From Batkoa obscura (lineage: Eukaryota > Entomophthoromycota > Entomophthoromycetes > Entomophthorales > Batkoaceae), in NCBI GenBank assembly GCA_030770535.1, contig JASVEC010000022.1, forward strand, positions 682,001 through 746,000: 64,000 bases of DNA, in the 5' to 3' direction. The position numbers and the translations under genes are program-made. The notes below the pieces were generated by a model. The model did no database searches. It had not been told where the DNA came from and saw only the letters and a list, made by a program, of their open reading frames with translations. This document shows, piece after piece, positions 22,051-36,560 of the stretch. Each line of letters begins with the position of its first letter. Positions within the stretch are counted from its first letter, which is position 1.

Positions 22051-23803
22051 AATAAAAACAAAATAATTAAAATAAGTCTTTTAAGTTAAAATTTTTATTA
22101 TTTAACTTTAGGCTTTTTAAATTTAACTGAATCATACATACATTTAAGAACTTACAAATTTAAAAAAAAAATGGATTATTTTTAATCAAATTCAAACCAA
22201 TTCAGACATTTCTATATACTAAATGAGATGTTTGATTTTGGAACAAAATTCAACATTTATAATTTGAGTGGTAAAATATAAAATAGCTAATCAAAGTACA
22301 TAATAATCGTATCTATCATAGTATAAAATAAAGATTGGAAAACGCTAGTATATTTCAAATAAAAGATAATAATCCATATGTTTAAAAAATAGCCTTTAAT
22401 AGTATAAAATAATAATAACAAATACTAAAATTATAAAGATCGATCTTTATTATTTGTAATAGATCTGAAGGTCATTTAGACAGGAGGTCAATAGCTTTGG
22501 TAATAGTGATACGACGCTTGGTAGTCAGCAATAATTATTTTGGCAGGCGATTTTTGATTCTTCTATAGGTGAGAGGGATGGTAGGATCTGACCACAGGTT
22601 CTCGTAGTATATTTATGTATATGATTATATTATAAATTTATAGATACTTAATATATCAAAAAGTAAGTTTTAAAGTCAATTGCGTTTTATTTAAGACCTA
22701 AAGCAATATTTCAAGTACATAAGATAATAATCAAAGCTTATGTTTTTTTGAATATATAATCTAATATTATTATATTAAGTCCTTTGATTTATTATTATTA
22801 TAATCTATCAATATTGATAAAATTATATAAAAGTATTAGATATAATTTATAAAATTAAAATTAAAATAACTACAATATAAAAGTAATTTTATTCTATTTA
22901 GAATTTGAAAAATATAGTTATATAAAAGAGCGTTATACTTTCAATACTGAACGATCAAGATTTTCATATTTACTGAACATTATAAACAATATAAACTATC
23001 AATAAAGCAAAAATTAACATTTTGCTTATAAAAATCAGAAATGCATATTGAGTTTATTAGCATTAAGTAGAGGGTATCAAACTTTTCTACAAAAAATAAA
23101 TGAAATGATAAATTCAATCTTTTTATTTTTAAGCCATAAAAATAAGGTCAAAATAAAGACAAGATAAGGAACAAGTTAAATACAATAGTTAGTCTACTTC
23201 TTAATGGCATATTTTATATAATATTCATTATATCTGTCAATAGAACAAGTGGATGTTATGGCTGTTAACTTCAAGTATAGGCTAATTCGATGGATAATTC
23301 GCTATCAATTTTAAGAATAATTCAAGGGCAATAATAGAGACCACAAGTAAAAATTAATATTAATTATAAACAACAGAGAGAATTTTAATTAGGCATATGT
23401 CGAAGGATTTGAAAGTAGAGTTATAAAATTCAACTAATTCAAAAATTAACATTATTAAATAATACCTCAACACTTTAAGGATCATTATTCAAATCTTATA
23501 ATTATAATTATAATTATAATTATAATTATTACATATTATATTTTATTTAAATCTTGTCAACGTAAACTACAGTTTAATATTAATTCAAAATTAACTAATA
23601 TTATTAGATAATACAATTATAGACAATTGAATTAATTATGATTAATCCCATAATTTAACAATTACAATATATTAATTAATTTACTGTTTTATATAAATCT
23701 ACATTACAGATTCAGTATCATGATCATATATGTTATATTAAGTATAGATGTTAATAAATTTGGTGTATACTAATAGTTCATATAGTTAATTTTATTACAC
23801 ATC
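22051..23803. other. gene-free stretch with one GC-richer island
   Basis: AT-rich throughout except about 22450-22610, where the composition rises and the minus strand has two short open runs (PTIPLTYRRIKNRLPK and LTTKRRITITKAIDLLSK). No family is recognised and there is no complete frame. A (TTATAA)n-type simple repeat lies at about 23501-23527. Confidence 0.4.
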
Positions 23804-24580
<777 letters not shown>

Positions 24581-25514
24581 ATTATCTACTTAATTTACTA
24601 AAAGTTGAATGTTAATTATCGAATTTAAAATTAAAGATGAAGTTTTCAGAATCAAAAAACACTCTGATTCCACTTTACCTTATATATATTGATGATAATG
24701 GTTCTATTAAAATGAATAAATACAACGTTAACTTTTATAAGGTAACTTAATTAAAAAAATCTATTTAAAAAATATATATTATTAGTTTAGATTGAATAGT
24801 ATAACCAATAAAATATACCTTAATAAGTTGTTATTTATATTTGCAATTTAATTTGATCAAAAACCTCTTTCTACTGCGATTTTCTTTTTGCTCAAGAAAT
24901 TGCCCTCCCCTGCTCAAAAAATCGGACAATTTTTAAAAATTAATAATAACTTTAGTTGCTACTTTCAAATAGACTTTTTCATTTTAAAGTTAATGAATTC
25001 AACTTCGAAAATAACAACTTCTATTTTATTAACATTTGGGCAGTTTCAAAATACTGCGATTTAAAAATTACGCTAGAGTTTAACTTGGTATTACTACATA
25101 GCTTTTTATTTTGATAAGAATTAAGTCTAAATGAGATTCAATTTAGTGTAGATACAAATATAAAACCATTATTGTTTTGGGTCCTCATAAACGTAGCTGC
25201 TTTATTTATTGTCTTTTAAAGCCATTAAAATTTGAAAAATTCTCAAACTATTTTCTCACTGATTTTTACGTAATAGCATTTTTACCCTAACAATTTTAGC
25301 TATAAATGACCTCAATTGTCCTATGAAATGTTGATAAATTTTTAATATGGATCAAATAAATTTATGGGTTACGAAATGGATTCACAGAAGCTTAAATTAA
25401 GCCCATAAATTGCCAAAATAAGTAAAAGGATTGTAAGGGGAGAAGGGATATAAAATTTTCAACAAGTTAAAAAATCAAAAAATAAAGTTTGCTTTATAAA
25501 AAAAGTGATTCAAA
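24581..25514. other. divergent promoter region between E2 and PA2G4 genes
   Basis: A 934-bp region that drives the E2 gene (-) and the EBP1/PA2G4 gene (+). A GATATAAAA-like TATA box lies at about 25448-25456, ~65 bp before the PA2G4 ATG. No other feature is seen. Confidence 0.5.
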
Positions 25515-26446
25515 ATGTCCACTGAACAAGATACTAAAATTGATAACACCATTGGTAACCAAGAAGTTTTGTTAAAATTTAATGCTGCTTCAACAATTGC
25601 TCAAAGTACATTTTTGCTTTCTTTTTTATCGCTATCTGTTTATTAACTTAATTATTAGATGCTTTAGCTCACGTTGTTGAACACTCTAAAGAGGGTGCTA
25701 AAATTATAGACTTATGTAAATTAGGTGATGAATTCATTGTAGACGCTACTTCAAAAATATTCAAAGACAAAAAAAAGATGTCTAAAGGTATTGCTTTCCC
25801 AACCTGTATTTCCCTTAACAACTTAGCTTGTCACGTTTCCCCACTTGAATCTGACCCTGAAGCTACTATTGAACTTAAAAAGGGTGATTTAGTTAAAATG
25901 TAAGTTATAGTACTTCCTTCTTTAAATAAGGTATTAAATAAAGTTAGTGAACTTGGTGCCCAAATCGATGGCTTTCCAGGTCTTATTTGCCACTCTTTCG
26001 TAGTTGGAGCTTCAAAGGTTTTTTTATTTTTTTATTTATTGATAAATGTTTAATTTTCCAAATAGGAAGAACCAGCTACAGGAAAAAATGCAGATACCAT
26101 TTTAGCAGCCCATTATGCCGTTGAAGCAGCTTATCGTTTATTACGTCCACAAAATAAGGTAATTAAATTTATATTAGTTTAATAATTCTTTTGTTAAATA
26201 TTTATGAAAATAGAACTCTCAAGTTACTGAAATTGTACAAAAAGTATGTGAAGTTTATGGCACTAAACCAGCTGAAGGTATGCTTTCTTATCAATTAGAA
26301 AAAGATTTCCCAGATAATACCAAACAAATTATCCTTAACCCAAATGATGCTCAACGTAGTAGCTTCAAAACAGTTGCTTTTGAAGAAAATGAAGTTTATG
26401 CTTTAGTTGTTGTTGTTTCATCTGGTGATGGAAAGGTAGACTTTTA

Positions 26447-26477
<31 letters not shown>

Positions 26478-26910
26478 TATTCTTTATTATTAGCTCAAAG
26501 AATCTGGTTTAAGAACTACTGTTTATAAACGTACTGAATCTAGCTATCAACTTAAAATGAAAGCTGCCCGTACTGTTAATAGTGAAATCAAGAAATTCGG
26601 TAAATTCCCATTTTCACTTCGAGCACTTGAAGATGAAAGAAATGCACGTATGGGTATTGTTGAATGTGCAAGATCAGGTATTGTTAATAAATACGATATT
26701 GTTGGAGAAAAACAAGGAGAAGTGGTTGCTTCTTTTATGTATACAGTTATGGTCACTCCAAAAGGAAATGTTCGTACTACTACTTTCCCACTTGATCTCG
26801 ATGCTTATAAATCAGAAAAGAAAATTGAAGATCAAGAATTACTTAAACTTCTTGAAACTTCAGTTGATAAACCAAAGAAAGTTAAAAAACCAAAGGCTCC
26901 AAAAGCTTAA
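25515..26910 (+). CDS. PA2G4/EBP1-family protein (metalloaminopeptidase-fold, ribosome associated)
   Basis: PA2G4/EBP1 has a methionine-aminopeptidase 'pita-bread' fold without peptidase activity; it binds ribosomes near the exit tunnel and affects growth (fission-yeast relative Cdb4). Six exons: 25515-25605, 25659-25899, 25948-26017, 26066-26158, 26214-26435 and 26494-26910 (1134 nt, 377 aa). Diagnostic stretches are GIAFPTCISLNNLACHVSPLE, VKIELGAQIDGF (the E replaces an Asp ligand of true aminopeptidases), ILAAHYAVEAAYRLLRP, and ARMGIVECARSG near the C-terminus. The tail is Lys-rich (KPKKVKKPKAPKA). The exon 3 acceptor at 25947 was chosen because the one at 25943 gives a stop. Confidence 0.93.
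26441..26475 (+). repeat. intronic (TTTTTA)n microsatellite
   Basis: About six TTTTTA units inside the last intron of the PA2G4 gene, where they extend the polypyrimidine-rich stretch before the acceptor. Confidence 0.7.
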
Positions 26911-29900
26911 GTTTTATTAAAGTCAATTTAATAGAAGGTTGAAGTTGATTTTATTTTTTAAGTTTATTTTAATGTCGCTTTTTATTTATTTATTTATTAG
27001 ATTTTGTTTTTTATGTTATTTTACTTAGATATTAATATACTATTAAATTATATAGTTATTAAATATACTCACCATTATTACACATTGTTACTATCTTTTA
27101 TATTAGAATATTTCGATTCAACCCTTTTGATGTTTTTTATAGTATAAATAAAAAGTATTTTCTAAACAACTTTTATTATGTTGAAACATTGTATTTATTT
27201 TAATCTCTGACAAGCATATAGAATTGAAAGATCTAATATTAAACAAATATTCAAGTATTTTATTCAAGCTAGTATTAATGTTTTTTGTAACTTATTGTAA
27301 AGGGCTAGTTCCTCTTCACTATACATAATAAATACAAAATACAATTAAACGGTAATAGGACTATACTTAATGATTTGATTATCTGAGATTAAGAGAACTT
27401 GAATTTAATAAGGGGGCTGTTTTTTTTAGTTTCATTATTTTTCCATTTTTAAGTGCTATTTGAGTGGAAAGATGTAGTAAAATTCTTAAATAAAAAATAC
27501 ATCCCCAATTTTATATTAAATTAGTAAGTATTTCTTTTAGAATTGATAAATTCAAAAATTGTCTACTAATTGAAGGAACCCAAACTTAAGCATTTGACAA
27601 AAATAAAAACAAAAACTGCCATTTAATGATTTTCTATTACAATATCTATAATCAGTAAGTTTAATAGAATTTTATTTAATCCTATAACTTCTAATTTCTT
27701 TGAATCACCCAAAATTTTAACATTATCACACTCAAAATCTGTCTTGATGTTTAATTTTATAATCGAGATAAAGTTTCTGATATAATTAATTCCTGTGAAA
27801 AAAAATAAAACTATATTATCATAGACATGACATTCTTATTTTATTAAATTTTATCTTAACAACTTCTGGTAATAAAAAACTCTATCCTCAATAGCTTATT
27901 AATTTAAATAACTTTGATTCATTTATATTCGAACATTTACCACCATCTATCTTTAAATAAAAAAACTTATTCTACATGCTGAAATACTTCGAATTGCTCT
28001 AAATAGATTTTCATGAATTTGTTCTTTATAATATTAAATTGCTATAAAGATGTCTCATTTTCTCAAAAAAAAACTATTGATAAAAACTACTTGCTTTTAC
28101 AATTGATGAACTATAGCCTTTAGAAAAACATTGATAATTATAAACCGAATCAATGGAATTCTATTTGATAACTTTACAAATGATATTAAGTAAATATCAA
28201 CTCAAACAAGCCCAAACCAAATAACTCGACTAATAGAATTACTAAATTATTTCATATCATAAAATACCTGATAGTCTCTTAAATTTAACTGCCATATTGA
28301 AGTGTAGTTGTAATTGCCATGAAAGAAAGAAATGAATATTGAAATTTCAGAAATTATGATAAAAACTCCACTACTTATATAATTGCAAAAAATTCTCATT
28401 AATTCAAGAAAATGCAATCAAGTTGCTTAAAATGAAAAGAAAATGAATTAGGTTAATTCTATAAACCTAGTGAACTGATTAAAGGTTAGCTCAATTATTT
28501 TAATATGAATTGAAGGTTTGACTGATTGCTGTACTATTTGATATATGAGGCAAAAAATGCAAATTTATTGTATTAAATAACTTTAGTTTATACATTGAAT
28601 TAATGTTACTATATTTATGTTTAGAAGTAAATACTAAACGAATCCAAATATAGAGTTATTGTTATTATTAACCTAATATAATAGTTGATTAATGTAGTAA
28701 TTCGATATTATCATTTTGCTCCAATTTTACCTCAAAACAAACCAATGATTATGATTCCACTTGGTAACAAAAATAGTACAAAAGTTATTGTATTTAATAA
28801 AATAAAACTGGAACTAAGATATGATTATCAAATTCTAGTTTTTTATATTTTAATATCATAATGTTAAATAATTGAGAAAAAAACGTGATCATTATAGTAA
28901 GCCCATTGAAATTAGCATTAAGCTAAAATTCTTCATTTACTAAAATAAAAAGATTATTAAAAATTGAATTGCAACTTTTTAATACTTTTATTCTGTATCA
29001 TTGGAAACAAATTCCTATCTGTTAATTTGTAAAAATCAGCACAGTGGTGCCTTATCAAAGATATCGGAATTTAATTAAGGTAAATAAGATCAAGGGTTGA
29101 AGTAGTACGAATAAATTGTTCCATTTTGAGATTCAAAAACAATTTCATTCAAATTGAAATTAAAGTCAATTAAAAGGCATTTTCTAATCTAAAACTTTTA
29201 AGCAAAATCGATTACATTTAATTTATAATAGTTTTAAGTTAGGTAAGAAAAATCAGATTAACAGTTGATCAACAATAAGAATAGATTTTAGTAGTTTTTT
29301 CATACCTAAAGAATTTGATGTTTTGATCATTTAGTTTAAATTTAAATTTGAATATTTGGCAATCTAAGTTGTAATTTTGCACCATAATTATGATAAATAG
29401 AAGGAAAGATAAAGCGAAATTTTCAAATATACGCTATTAAACGATATTTATATTCAATCAGTATTTAATTTAATAAAGTGCAAAAACCGGTTGAAAATTA
29501 ATAAAGTCAATAGAATAGACAGTTTTACTATCTTTTGTTACCTAATTAAAAAGAGTATTGTATTATAAAGTTTTATAGAAAATTTAAAAATAGATTCAAA
29601 CATCCTGTTTTTTTAAATAAATCAAAAAGTAAAGTTGAAGGAATTCAAGAACATGGTCTAATAATCTCAAAGAATATCTAGCTAACTTATTTTTAAATAA
29701 ATCTAAAAATAAATATTAAAAGTTGTCATTAAGCACAATTTAATCCCTCTCAAGATTTATTTTCAATGTTCTTTAGTATTATCGCTTTATCTTATTGGCC
29801 TATTTTAGTATTAATCTGGCAACAAAACCTCAGCTTATAAAGCGATTAGAGCCAATGAAATTGTTAAGCTATATTTATACCAAATACTTTATTCTGTTGT

Positions 29901-30156
29901 AATCCAATAAATTTATCAAATAAATAACATTGCTTTTCAATATCAATCAACAAAAATTGATTGTTTTTAAAATCGTTAATATCACTTTTTGAATTCGATT
30001 TACTTTTCTGTTAGTAAAAATAAATTAAAGTTTGATAGGTAAGTACAATACATTAAGATATAACATTGTTTGACTTATAATATGTTAAAATTTTCAATCG
30101 ATATCTTATTCCTTTTCTGATTTTTTTAGTTAATACCAATTATTTAATAGAGATAA
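26911..30156. other. long gene-poor intergenic region
   Basis: 3.2 kb between PA2G4 and the Caf120/Skg3-like gene. Apart from one M1 MITE (27412-27508) I find no coding exon, RNA gene or repeat. The last ~100 bp should contain the promoter of the downstream gene. Confidence 0.45.
27412..27508 (+). mobile_element. M1 MITE copy
   Basis: GGGGGCTGTTTTTTTT left, TTCATTATTTTTCC core, ACATCCCCA right. A solitary copy in the gene-poor region. Confidence 0.75.
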
Positions 30157-33100
30157 ATGTCAGTTCGAGTAAACTTAAACGCTTCGTCATCAGGTAATTA
30201 ATATGATTTTATTATCCTAAAGTCTTTTGTTAAACTTATTATTTAAAAAAAGGCTCAATACGGCTACCTACATTACCAGGAAACTGTTCTTCAGATGAAA
30301 GTTTTAAAACTGGAATTTTAGAACATCAACGAGTACTTGAAGAATATATTAATAAAAAATATATTGGTGGTTATTTAAGAAAAAAGAATGATTTAGGACC
30401 GGACAAAACACCATTTATTCAACGTAAATGGACAGATTGGTATGTGGAATTAAATGGGTCAAGTTTAATGTTCTGGTCAGTGAAAAGTCCAGAAAGTATT
30501 AATAAATTAGGTGCTATTAAGAAGAAGACACCTAATTTTATCAATATTATGGATTGTAATGTTTATACTACTAATGATGTTGAGGGAGCTGAATTTGTTT
30601 TTGTTTTAAATTCAGCAGGTGCTAATCGATTTTATTTTCAAACTAGAGATCAAAAGGAATTAAATGAATGGGTTTTAGCTCTTCGATTAGCTTGTTTTGA
30701 AAATTCATTAATCCAAGATTACTATACATCTCTAATATTAACTTCAGAAACTTTTTTACCTATTTTAAAACAAGAAAATCCAAGTTTATTTGAAGGATTC
30801 GTTGAGATTCGATGCTCAGGTACTTTAGAATGGTGTCGATTTTGGATGAATATTCATAAAAATCAATCAATCACATTTTCTCCATCAAAATATTCTAAAG
30901 ATTATTTCTTTTCAATTAATAATATTCATCAAGCTTATGCCATTTATCCGGATAAATTAGAATTAGTAGATCAATCTACAGTATTAAGAATTAATGGAGA
31001 AATTCATTGTCATAAAGATAAACAATTAGATAATACCTGTCCACCTTTTATTTTAATTATGGGGAATTCTCAATTTGAATTAACAACTATTTTATGTTCT
31101 ATTTTTGATTCTTTTAATCTTCATGATCGTCCAGAGAAATATAGTAATATTTCATTACCTCAACCAAATACTTGCTTATATTTCAATTTAAATGAAATAT
31201 CAGAACTAAATGTAATTGATATACCATTTATCGATACACGTCAACAATTGTTACAATTAACTCAACAGAAATTTAATAAAATGGAATTAATTCAAAATAA
31301 TCCCATATTATTAGATAATTTAGAAGATAATATTGAAGTTCAATCTATTATTGAAGAACCAGAAGAAAATGAATTTGAATCTCAAACGACATTTGAATCT
31401 ATTTCATCAAGAAATATACAAAATAATCATATTAATAAACCATTAGCCTCTGCTTTATCTCCAAAAAATAAACCAAAAGTAAGAAAAACATTTTCAGTTA
31501 AATGGAAAAAAAATGAAGAGGAGTCAAGTGAAGAAGAAGAAGAAGAAATCAAAAACAATAAGAATAAAAATGAAGTCAAAATGCAACAACAAACTAAGGA
31601 GAGTGATGATGATGATGATGACGATGATTTCCCAAGAATAAATAAATCAAAACCAATTAAATCATCTAGAAAATCATTAATAACTGCTCCAATAAGAAAA
31701 CAACAAATTGATTCTGATGAATCTTCGGATAATAATAATAATAATAATAATAATAAAGTAATAGAACAACCAATAACTCATCAACCAGTAATTCAACAAT
31801 TACCTTTATTACCCCAAGTTACTATTAAAGATGATAATGAATTAATTAATTCATTAAAAACAATGTCGTTATATGATTCATTACCAAAACAAACAGTATC
31901 AGTATCTAGACCAATATCCGATATTAATAATAATAGTAATAACAATAATCAACAACAACAACAAGGATCAAGACCAATTTCAATGAATAAAAGTAATTCA
32001 TCTAATGAGTCTATTAAAAAAGTATTAAATATCAAAAAGAATAAAAAAGTTGTTAAAAAATCTAACTTACCTGTTGATTCTGAATCTTCAAATGATGATA
32101 GAGATACTTCACCTATTAAAAATATTAAACAATATAATAATAATAATAATAATTTAAGAAATAGTAATACTCAAAATGATGATGATGATGATGATGATGC
32201 TCCTATTGGTATGAATCATTCAGCTACAATTGATCCATATAATCCACCTTATAATCCACAAATGATGCGACAATCTACTTATAATAATATGCAAATAGAA
32301 TATGGACCAGACGGTACACCTTATTATCTTAATGAATATAATCAATATTTACCACACCCACAATATTATGATAATAATAATAATCCAATGATAATGAATC
32401 CTTCTTTTGCCCAATATAATCCAAATTTACAAAGACCTTCTAATTTATTAGAAGCTCAAGATTATATGCGATATAATAATGATCCCATGATGCAACATCA
32501 AAAATATGGACCATTATTACAAATACCTAATAAGAAACAAAGTAAGCCATCTGGTGGATTAGTAGGAGCTATTTCAGCTATGGAAAAACAAAAAGCAGCT
32601 AACAAATATTCAAATTCAAATGCAAGACGATCTCAAATGGCTCATAATTCATATATTCAAGGGCAAGGTAATGAAAGAGAATCTACATTTGAAAGATTCA
32701 AAGAAAGACATTTAATGGAACAAAGAATTATGGCTACTCAATCTCAATTATTTTCTCCTGAATTTAATCAACATCAACAACAACAATATCCATTGAATCC
32801 TCAACACCATCAACAACAACAATCTTTAAATCAACGTACTCCTTATAATAATTTAAATGCTTCATTATCTGCGGGTTCATTTTATCATAATCCAACTAAT
32901 ATACATTCTTTACATTCACCTGGATCTCAAAATTATTTACCTCAACAAGAATTTAATAACATTAATGATATGCGTAACTCAACTTATCGTACAATGGATG
33001 ATTCTATGATTTATAATAATACTCATTCTATATATGGTCAACCTACTACAGTAAACCAACAAGCTAATTTATATCCCCCTCCATTAAGAAAAGAGAATTC

Positions 33101-33593
33101 ATATATTCAACCTAATTCAGATGAACAATTACCTTTACAATTAAATCATGAAGACCATGAAGAACAATCAGATGATGATGATGACAAACCAGTAGGAGCA
33201 TTAGCCAAACCATCAGCTAATCCTATGTTCTCTAAAGGAAGATATAGAGAACATACAGTGAATCAAATCAAATCAAGAAAAGAAGAAAGTGAAGATGAAA
33301 GTGAATCAGAACCTGAAATTGATGATGATATTCAAGAAGCATTTGATGAATTTGTTGATGCCAAATTGCAAATGAAACCATATGCTTATGAAGCACCTGA
33401 AAAAGTATATCAAGCGTTTCAAGATTGGTGTCAAGATGAAGATTGGGAATTAGAAGATTTACCTGATTTTAAAACTTTTAGTTTTATGATGATACAATCT
33501 GGTTTTGTTAAGAAAAAGAAACCAGTAAATTTAATATCGGATGTTCAATCTAATGAAGAAGATTGGTGGTATAATATTGCTGTGGTAGATTAA
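30157..33593 (+). CDS. Caf120/Skg3-like PH-domain protein
   Basis: Resembles the fungal Caf120/Skg3 family: PH-domain proteins linked in budding yeast to the CCR4-NOT complex (Caf120) and to cell polarity or wall functions (Skg3). Two exons, 30157-30193 and 30253-33593 (3378 nt, 1125 aa). The start is the ATG at 30157, giving MSVRVNLNASSSG before the 59-nt intron. The PH domain begins near YIGGYLRKKNDLG (~residue 43) and includes RKWTDWYVELNGSSLMFW and the closing ELNEWVLALRLACFE helix. A second folded segment (~170-300) follows (EGFVEIRCSGTLEWCRFW). The rest is low complexity, with poly-Asp, poly-Asn and poly-Gln runs, and ends in an ordered acidic segment (VYQAFQDWCQDEDWELEDLP...). Confidence 0.8.
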
Positions 33594-34013
33594 ATTTATC
33601 AAAGGAGAAGATGCGATAGTAGACAGTAGAAGGGAAGTTTAAGTTGTTTTTTCTATTATTTTTAAAAATTTTACTATTAAAAATAAAAAAATTGATATTA
33701 TTTTATAATTATTATTTTATTGAATTTATATTGATTTGAGATATTATAATGTTAATATAGAGATGTATTTTTAGATTTAAGAAATTTGCTAACAATTTTT
33801 TCGCTTAAATAGTGCTTAAAAGATAGAAAAAGTGATTAAGTCAAAAATATACTCCCATATGTTGAATTGACTTATTATAATCATTCTAATTTTTTAATAA
33901 TATAAACGATCTAAATTAATATTAAAATAGATAATAGTTGATTAATTAAAAATGTTTTTAATTTTATTAGTTCTATATTCGTACCAACTTATTTAAAATT
34001 TTAGTATCATTTA
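33594..34013. other. convergent 3' intergenic region
   Basis: 420 bp between two gene ends facing each other, mostly filled by one M1 MITE at 33757-33860. Confidence 0.5.
33757..33860 (-). mobile_element. M1 MITE copy
   Basis: TATAGAGATGTATTTTT left, CTTAAATAGTGCTTAAAA core, ACTCCCATAT right. Placed between the convergent Caf120-like and dynein-light-chain genes. Confidence 0.75.
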
Positions 34014-34905
34014 TTAAACAGCAAAAGCGAACACATTAACAGTACAAAAAAAACTGTCTTCTTGATGATTATAAATAATATGACCTAAAACAATAATAAA
34101 TAATTAAAATTAAATTAAATTAAAAATTAAAAACAAAATAGATAATATGAAGTAAAACTTACGATCTAATTCTTCATCACAAAAACAAGAGGATGCAGTT
34201 TGAAATCCAGCTTCTTTTTTTTCCATAATAGTACAAGTAACTAATAATACATATAGTATATAATTAGTATTGAATTAAACTAATATATTAATATATCGAA
34301 TTGTATTTCATATTCAATTATTTAAACGTTGTTGTGAAATAACATTTGGTGATGAATAAAAAGAATTGAACATGAATGAAATACTAAATCAAATTCTAAT
34401 ACTTCAATTTAAAATAAGCTTTCTCTCTTCAATTTCTCTTTATCATTAAATAATTAAAACTTACCTAAATATTTAATACTTTCAATTGGGAATGGTAATT
34501 TTAATGTTATTACTTTGGATAATACAAAATCAATTAATTTTGTTTGTAACTCTTTAATACGATGATGTTGATATTTTTCTCCTTTAAGGATAGTCAAGAT
34601 GCCCTAGAATATGATAGATTTGAGTTAATATTACTTGATTGATTTAATTACTTTGGTAGTTATGAATACATTATGAGTTTTGGAATTCCAAAATTATAGA
34701 AATGGCATTTTAAATTACGATGACTTACTTTTCGTATGATCTTTCGAATACTTTCTACATGTAAATTTTCCTAGAAATAAAAATTTATAAACTTAATTCT
34801 TTTTCAAAATGTATAAATTAATTTTATTACTTCCTTTTCTTCTTTTGTAATAGTGGTACTTTCTTTATTATTTAATATATCATCAATATTAAGATATAAG
34901 TCCAT
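34014..34905 (-). CDS. Tctex-type dynein light chain (DYNLT family)
   Basis: A small subunit that binds dynein intermediate chains and cargo. Five exons, none long: 34905-34831, 34770-34729, 34603-34465, 34240-34163 and 34084-34014 (405 nt, 134 aa). After a short acidic N-terminus, ENLHVESIRKIIRKGILTILKGEKYQHHRI matches the first helices of Tctex1. VTCTIMEKKEAGFQTASSCFCDEELD is the signature strand region (compare [20 protein letters not shown]). The C-terminus FFCTVNVFAFAV matches the family's CIVSVFGLAI end. Every intron has a GTAAGT-like donor except the first (GTAATA). The stop lies 420 bp from the convergent Caf120-like gene. Confidence 0.92.
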
Positions 34906-35115
34906 TTTATTTTATCTTGAAGATAGAGTTTTTTGTTTTTTTGAATAAAAAAGAAATAAGTGATGAAATAATATTGAGATTTTTAATTTGAGTGGCTTGA
35001 AATTCCAATCAAAAAAAAAATTCTATTGATAAAAAAAAATCGATTATAAAAAAATAAAAAATACAAAATAGAATAAGTAGTTTATATTACAAATAAAATT
35101 CTAAAAAAACGTATA

Positions 35116-36003
35116 TTAACGTTTACTTAAATTAGTAGGAACTCCAAAGTTGCTCATTTTTTTACTTGTCTCTTTTCTTTTTTTAATGGATTTAATCTTC
35201 TCCTCTAGAAAAAAAGTAAATTAATAAACAATTTAATTCCAATATAAATTTAATGATATATATCATAATAAAGATAATGCTAATAACAACTTACCTAAAT
35301 CAAATGAATACTCATCTAGTTCATTACTCACTAATTCTAAATAATCGATTTGTCGACTGATATCATCAATTTGTTTAAGATAAGGTTCAAAATCAGAAAC
35401 TAAGATTTATATTAATAAAAATATTAATACAATTAAAATAAAAACAATGGTATCAATTAAAATGACTCTATAATAATAGTATGATAATTATTATTATTAT
35501 TATGGCTATATTAGTAGAATAGAACAAGATAAAATTAACTTACAAGCTTGATTCATCTTATGTCCATCTGCAATCAACTCTTGTGCAACTAAAGACATTT
35601 TATTAAATTGTTTAATAGACTCTTGATTAAAATTTTCAAGTAAATTAATATCATCTGTGGCCACTATAAAAAAAACTCTTTAGTATTTATATAAAATGGT
35701 TCTTGGTTTTGATTTAATCTTTTTAAAACATCCTAATTTTCTATTATTATTGTTATGAAAGTCAACCTTTAAATAAAACCAAGTAAACTTACATAATAAT
35801 TCACTATGAAAATACTCAGCTACTTTAGATATTGTTTTATCTGTTTCTTGTTTTATTGCTGATTTATAATTATCAAAAGTTTCTTTTTCACTGTTATTTA
35901 AAGATTGACTCTTCACTGTATCTTGTTTAATTTCCAAATCTGGTTTTTCTGGATGAGATATTGTTTTTGATCGTGTTCGAGTGTTTGTATTAGTATTGTT
36001 CAT
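35116..36003 (-). CDS. BLOC1S2: BLOC-1 subunit 2 homologue
   Basis: BLOC-1 acts in endosome-to-lysosome (vacuole) trafficking; subunit 2 is a small coiled-coil protein. Four exons: 36003-35793, 35663-35544, 35399-35295 and 35204-35116 (525 nt, 174 aa). A disordered N-terminal tail (Asn/Thr/Ser/Lys, ~1-55) is followed by SKVAEYFHSELLLATDDINLLENFN, which matches the BLOC1S2 start of helix (…GELLATCEDYRLLENMN), and by FSDFEPYLKQIDDISRQI, matching its second block. The rest is coiled coil with a basic end. It lies 210 bp upstream of the dynein-light-chain gene on the same strand. Confidence 0.9.
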
Positions 36004-36560
36004 AATTGAAATTACTTATTAATTTTATTGTTGTAATTGTTTTTTTATAGTAAAAGTGAGGATTAAATTGAATGAATATTAAAAAAAATTAAAATGTAAT
36101 TTACAATAAAAAAAGCTAACTAATTTTATCTATTTTTATATAAAAAAATAGAAACTAGGAAATTGGAGTGTTTTTTTGACTTCATTACTTTTTCCATCTT
36201 TTAGTGCTATTTAAGCGGAAAATTTGTTAGTAAAATTCTTGAACATAAAATACATCCCCAAATACTAACATCGGTAAATTCAAAATATAAAATAAATCAG
36301 ATTAGTAAACTTTTATATTGAAGATAAAATGTTGACAAAATTAATGATTTTCTTTATGTTAATAGTTTAACTACAATCATCACTATTAAAAACAGGGATT
36401 CATTAAAAATATTCAACTAATTAATTAGCAAAATTTAATACACAATAATACTTTCTTTTTTATTTTAAACTCATAGTTAAACTTATCTTTAAGATAGACT
36501 AATTAATAGCTTATGATATCATATTAATTGATATCAAATCTTTGTTTATAATCACACATT
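36004..36560. other. intergenic region with an M1 MITE
   Basis: Between BLOC1S2 and the end of SNT2. It contains the BLOC1S2 promoter and one M1 MITE (36164-36260). Confidence 0.5.
36164..36260 (+). mobile_element. M1 MITE copy
   Basis: TTGGAGTGTTTTTTTGACTTC left, core GTGCTATTTAAGCGG, right ACATCCCCA. Confidence 0.75.
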
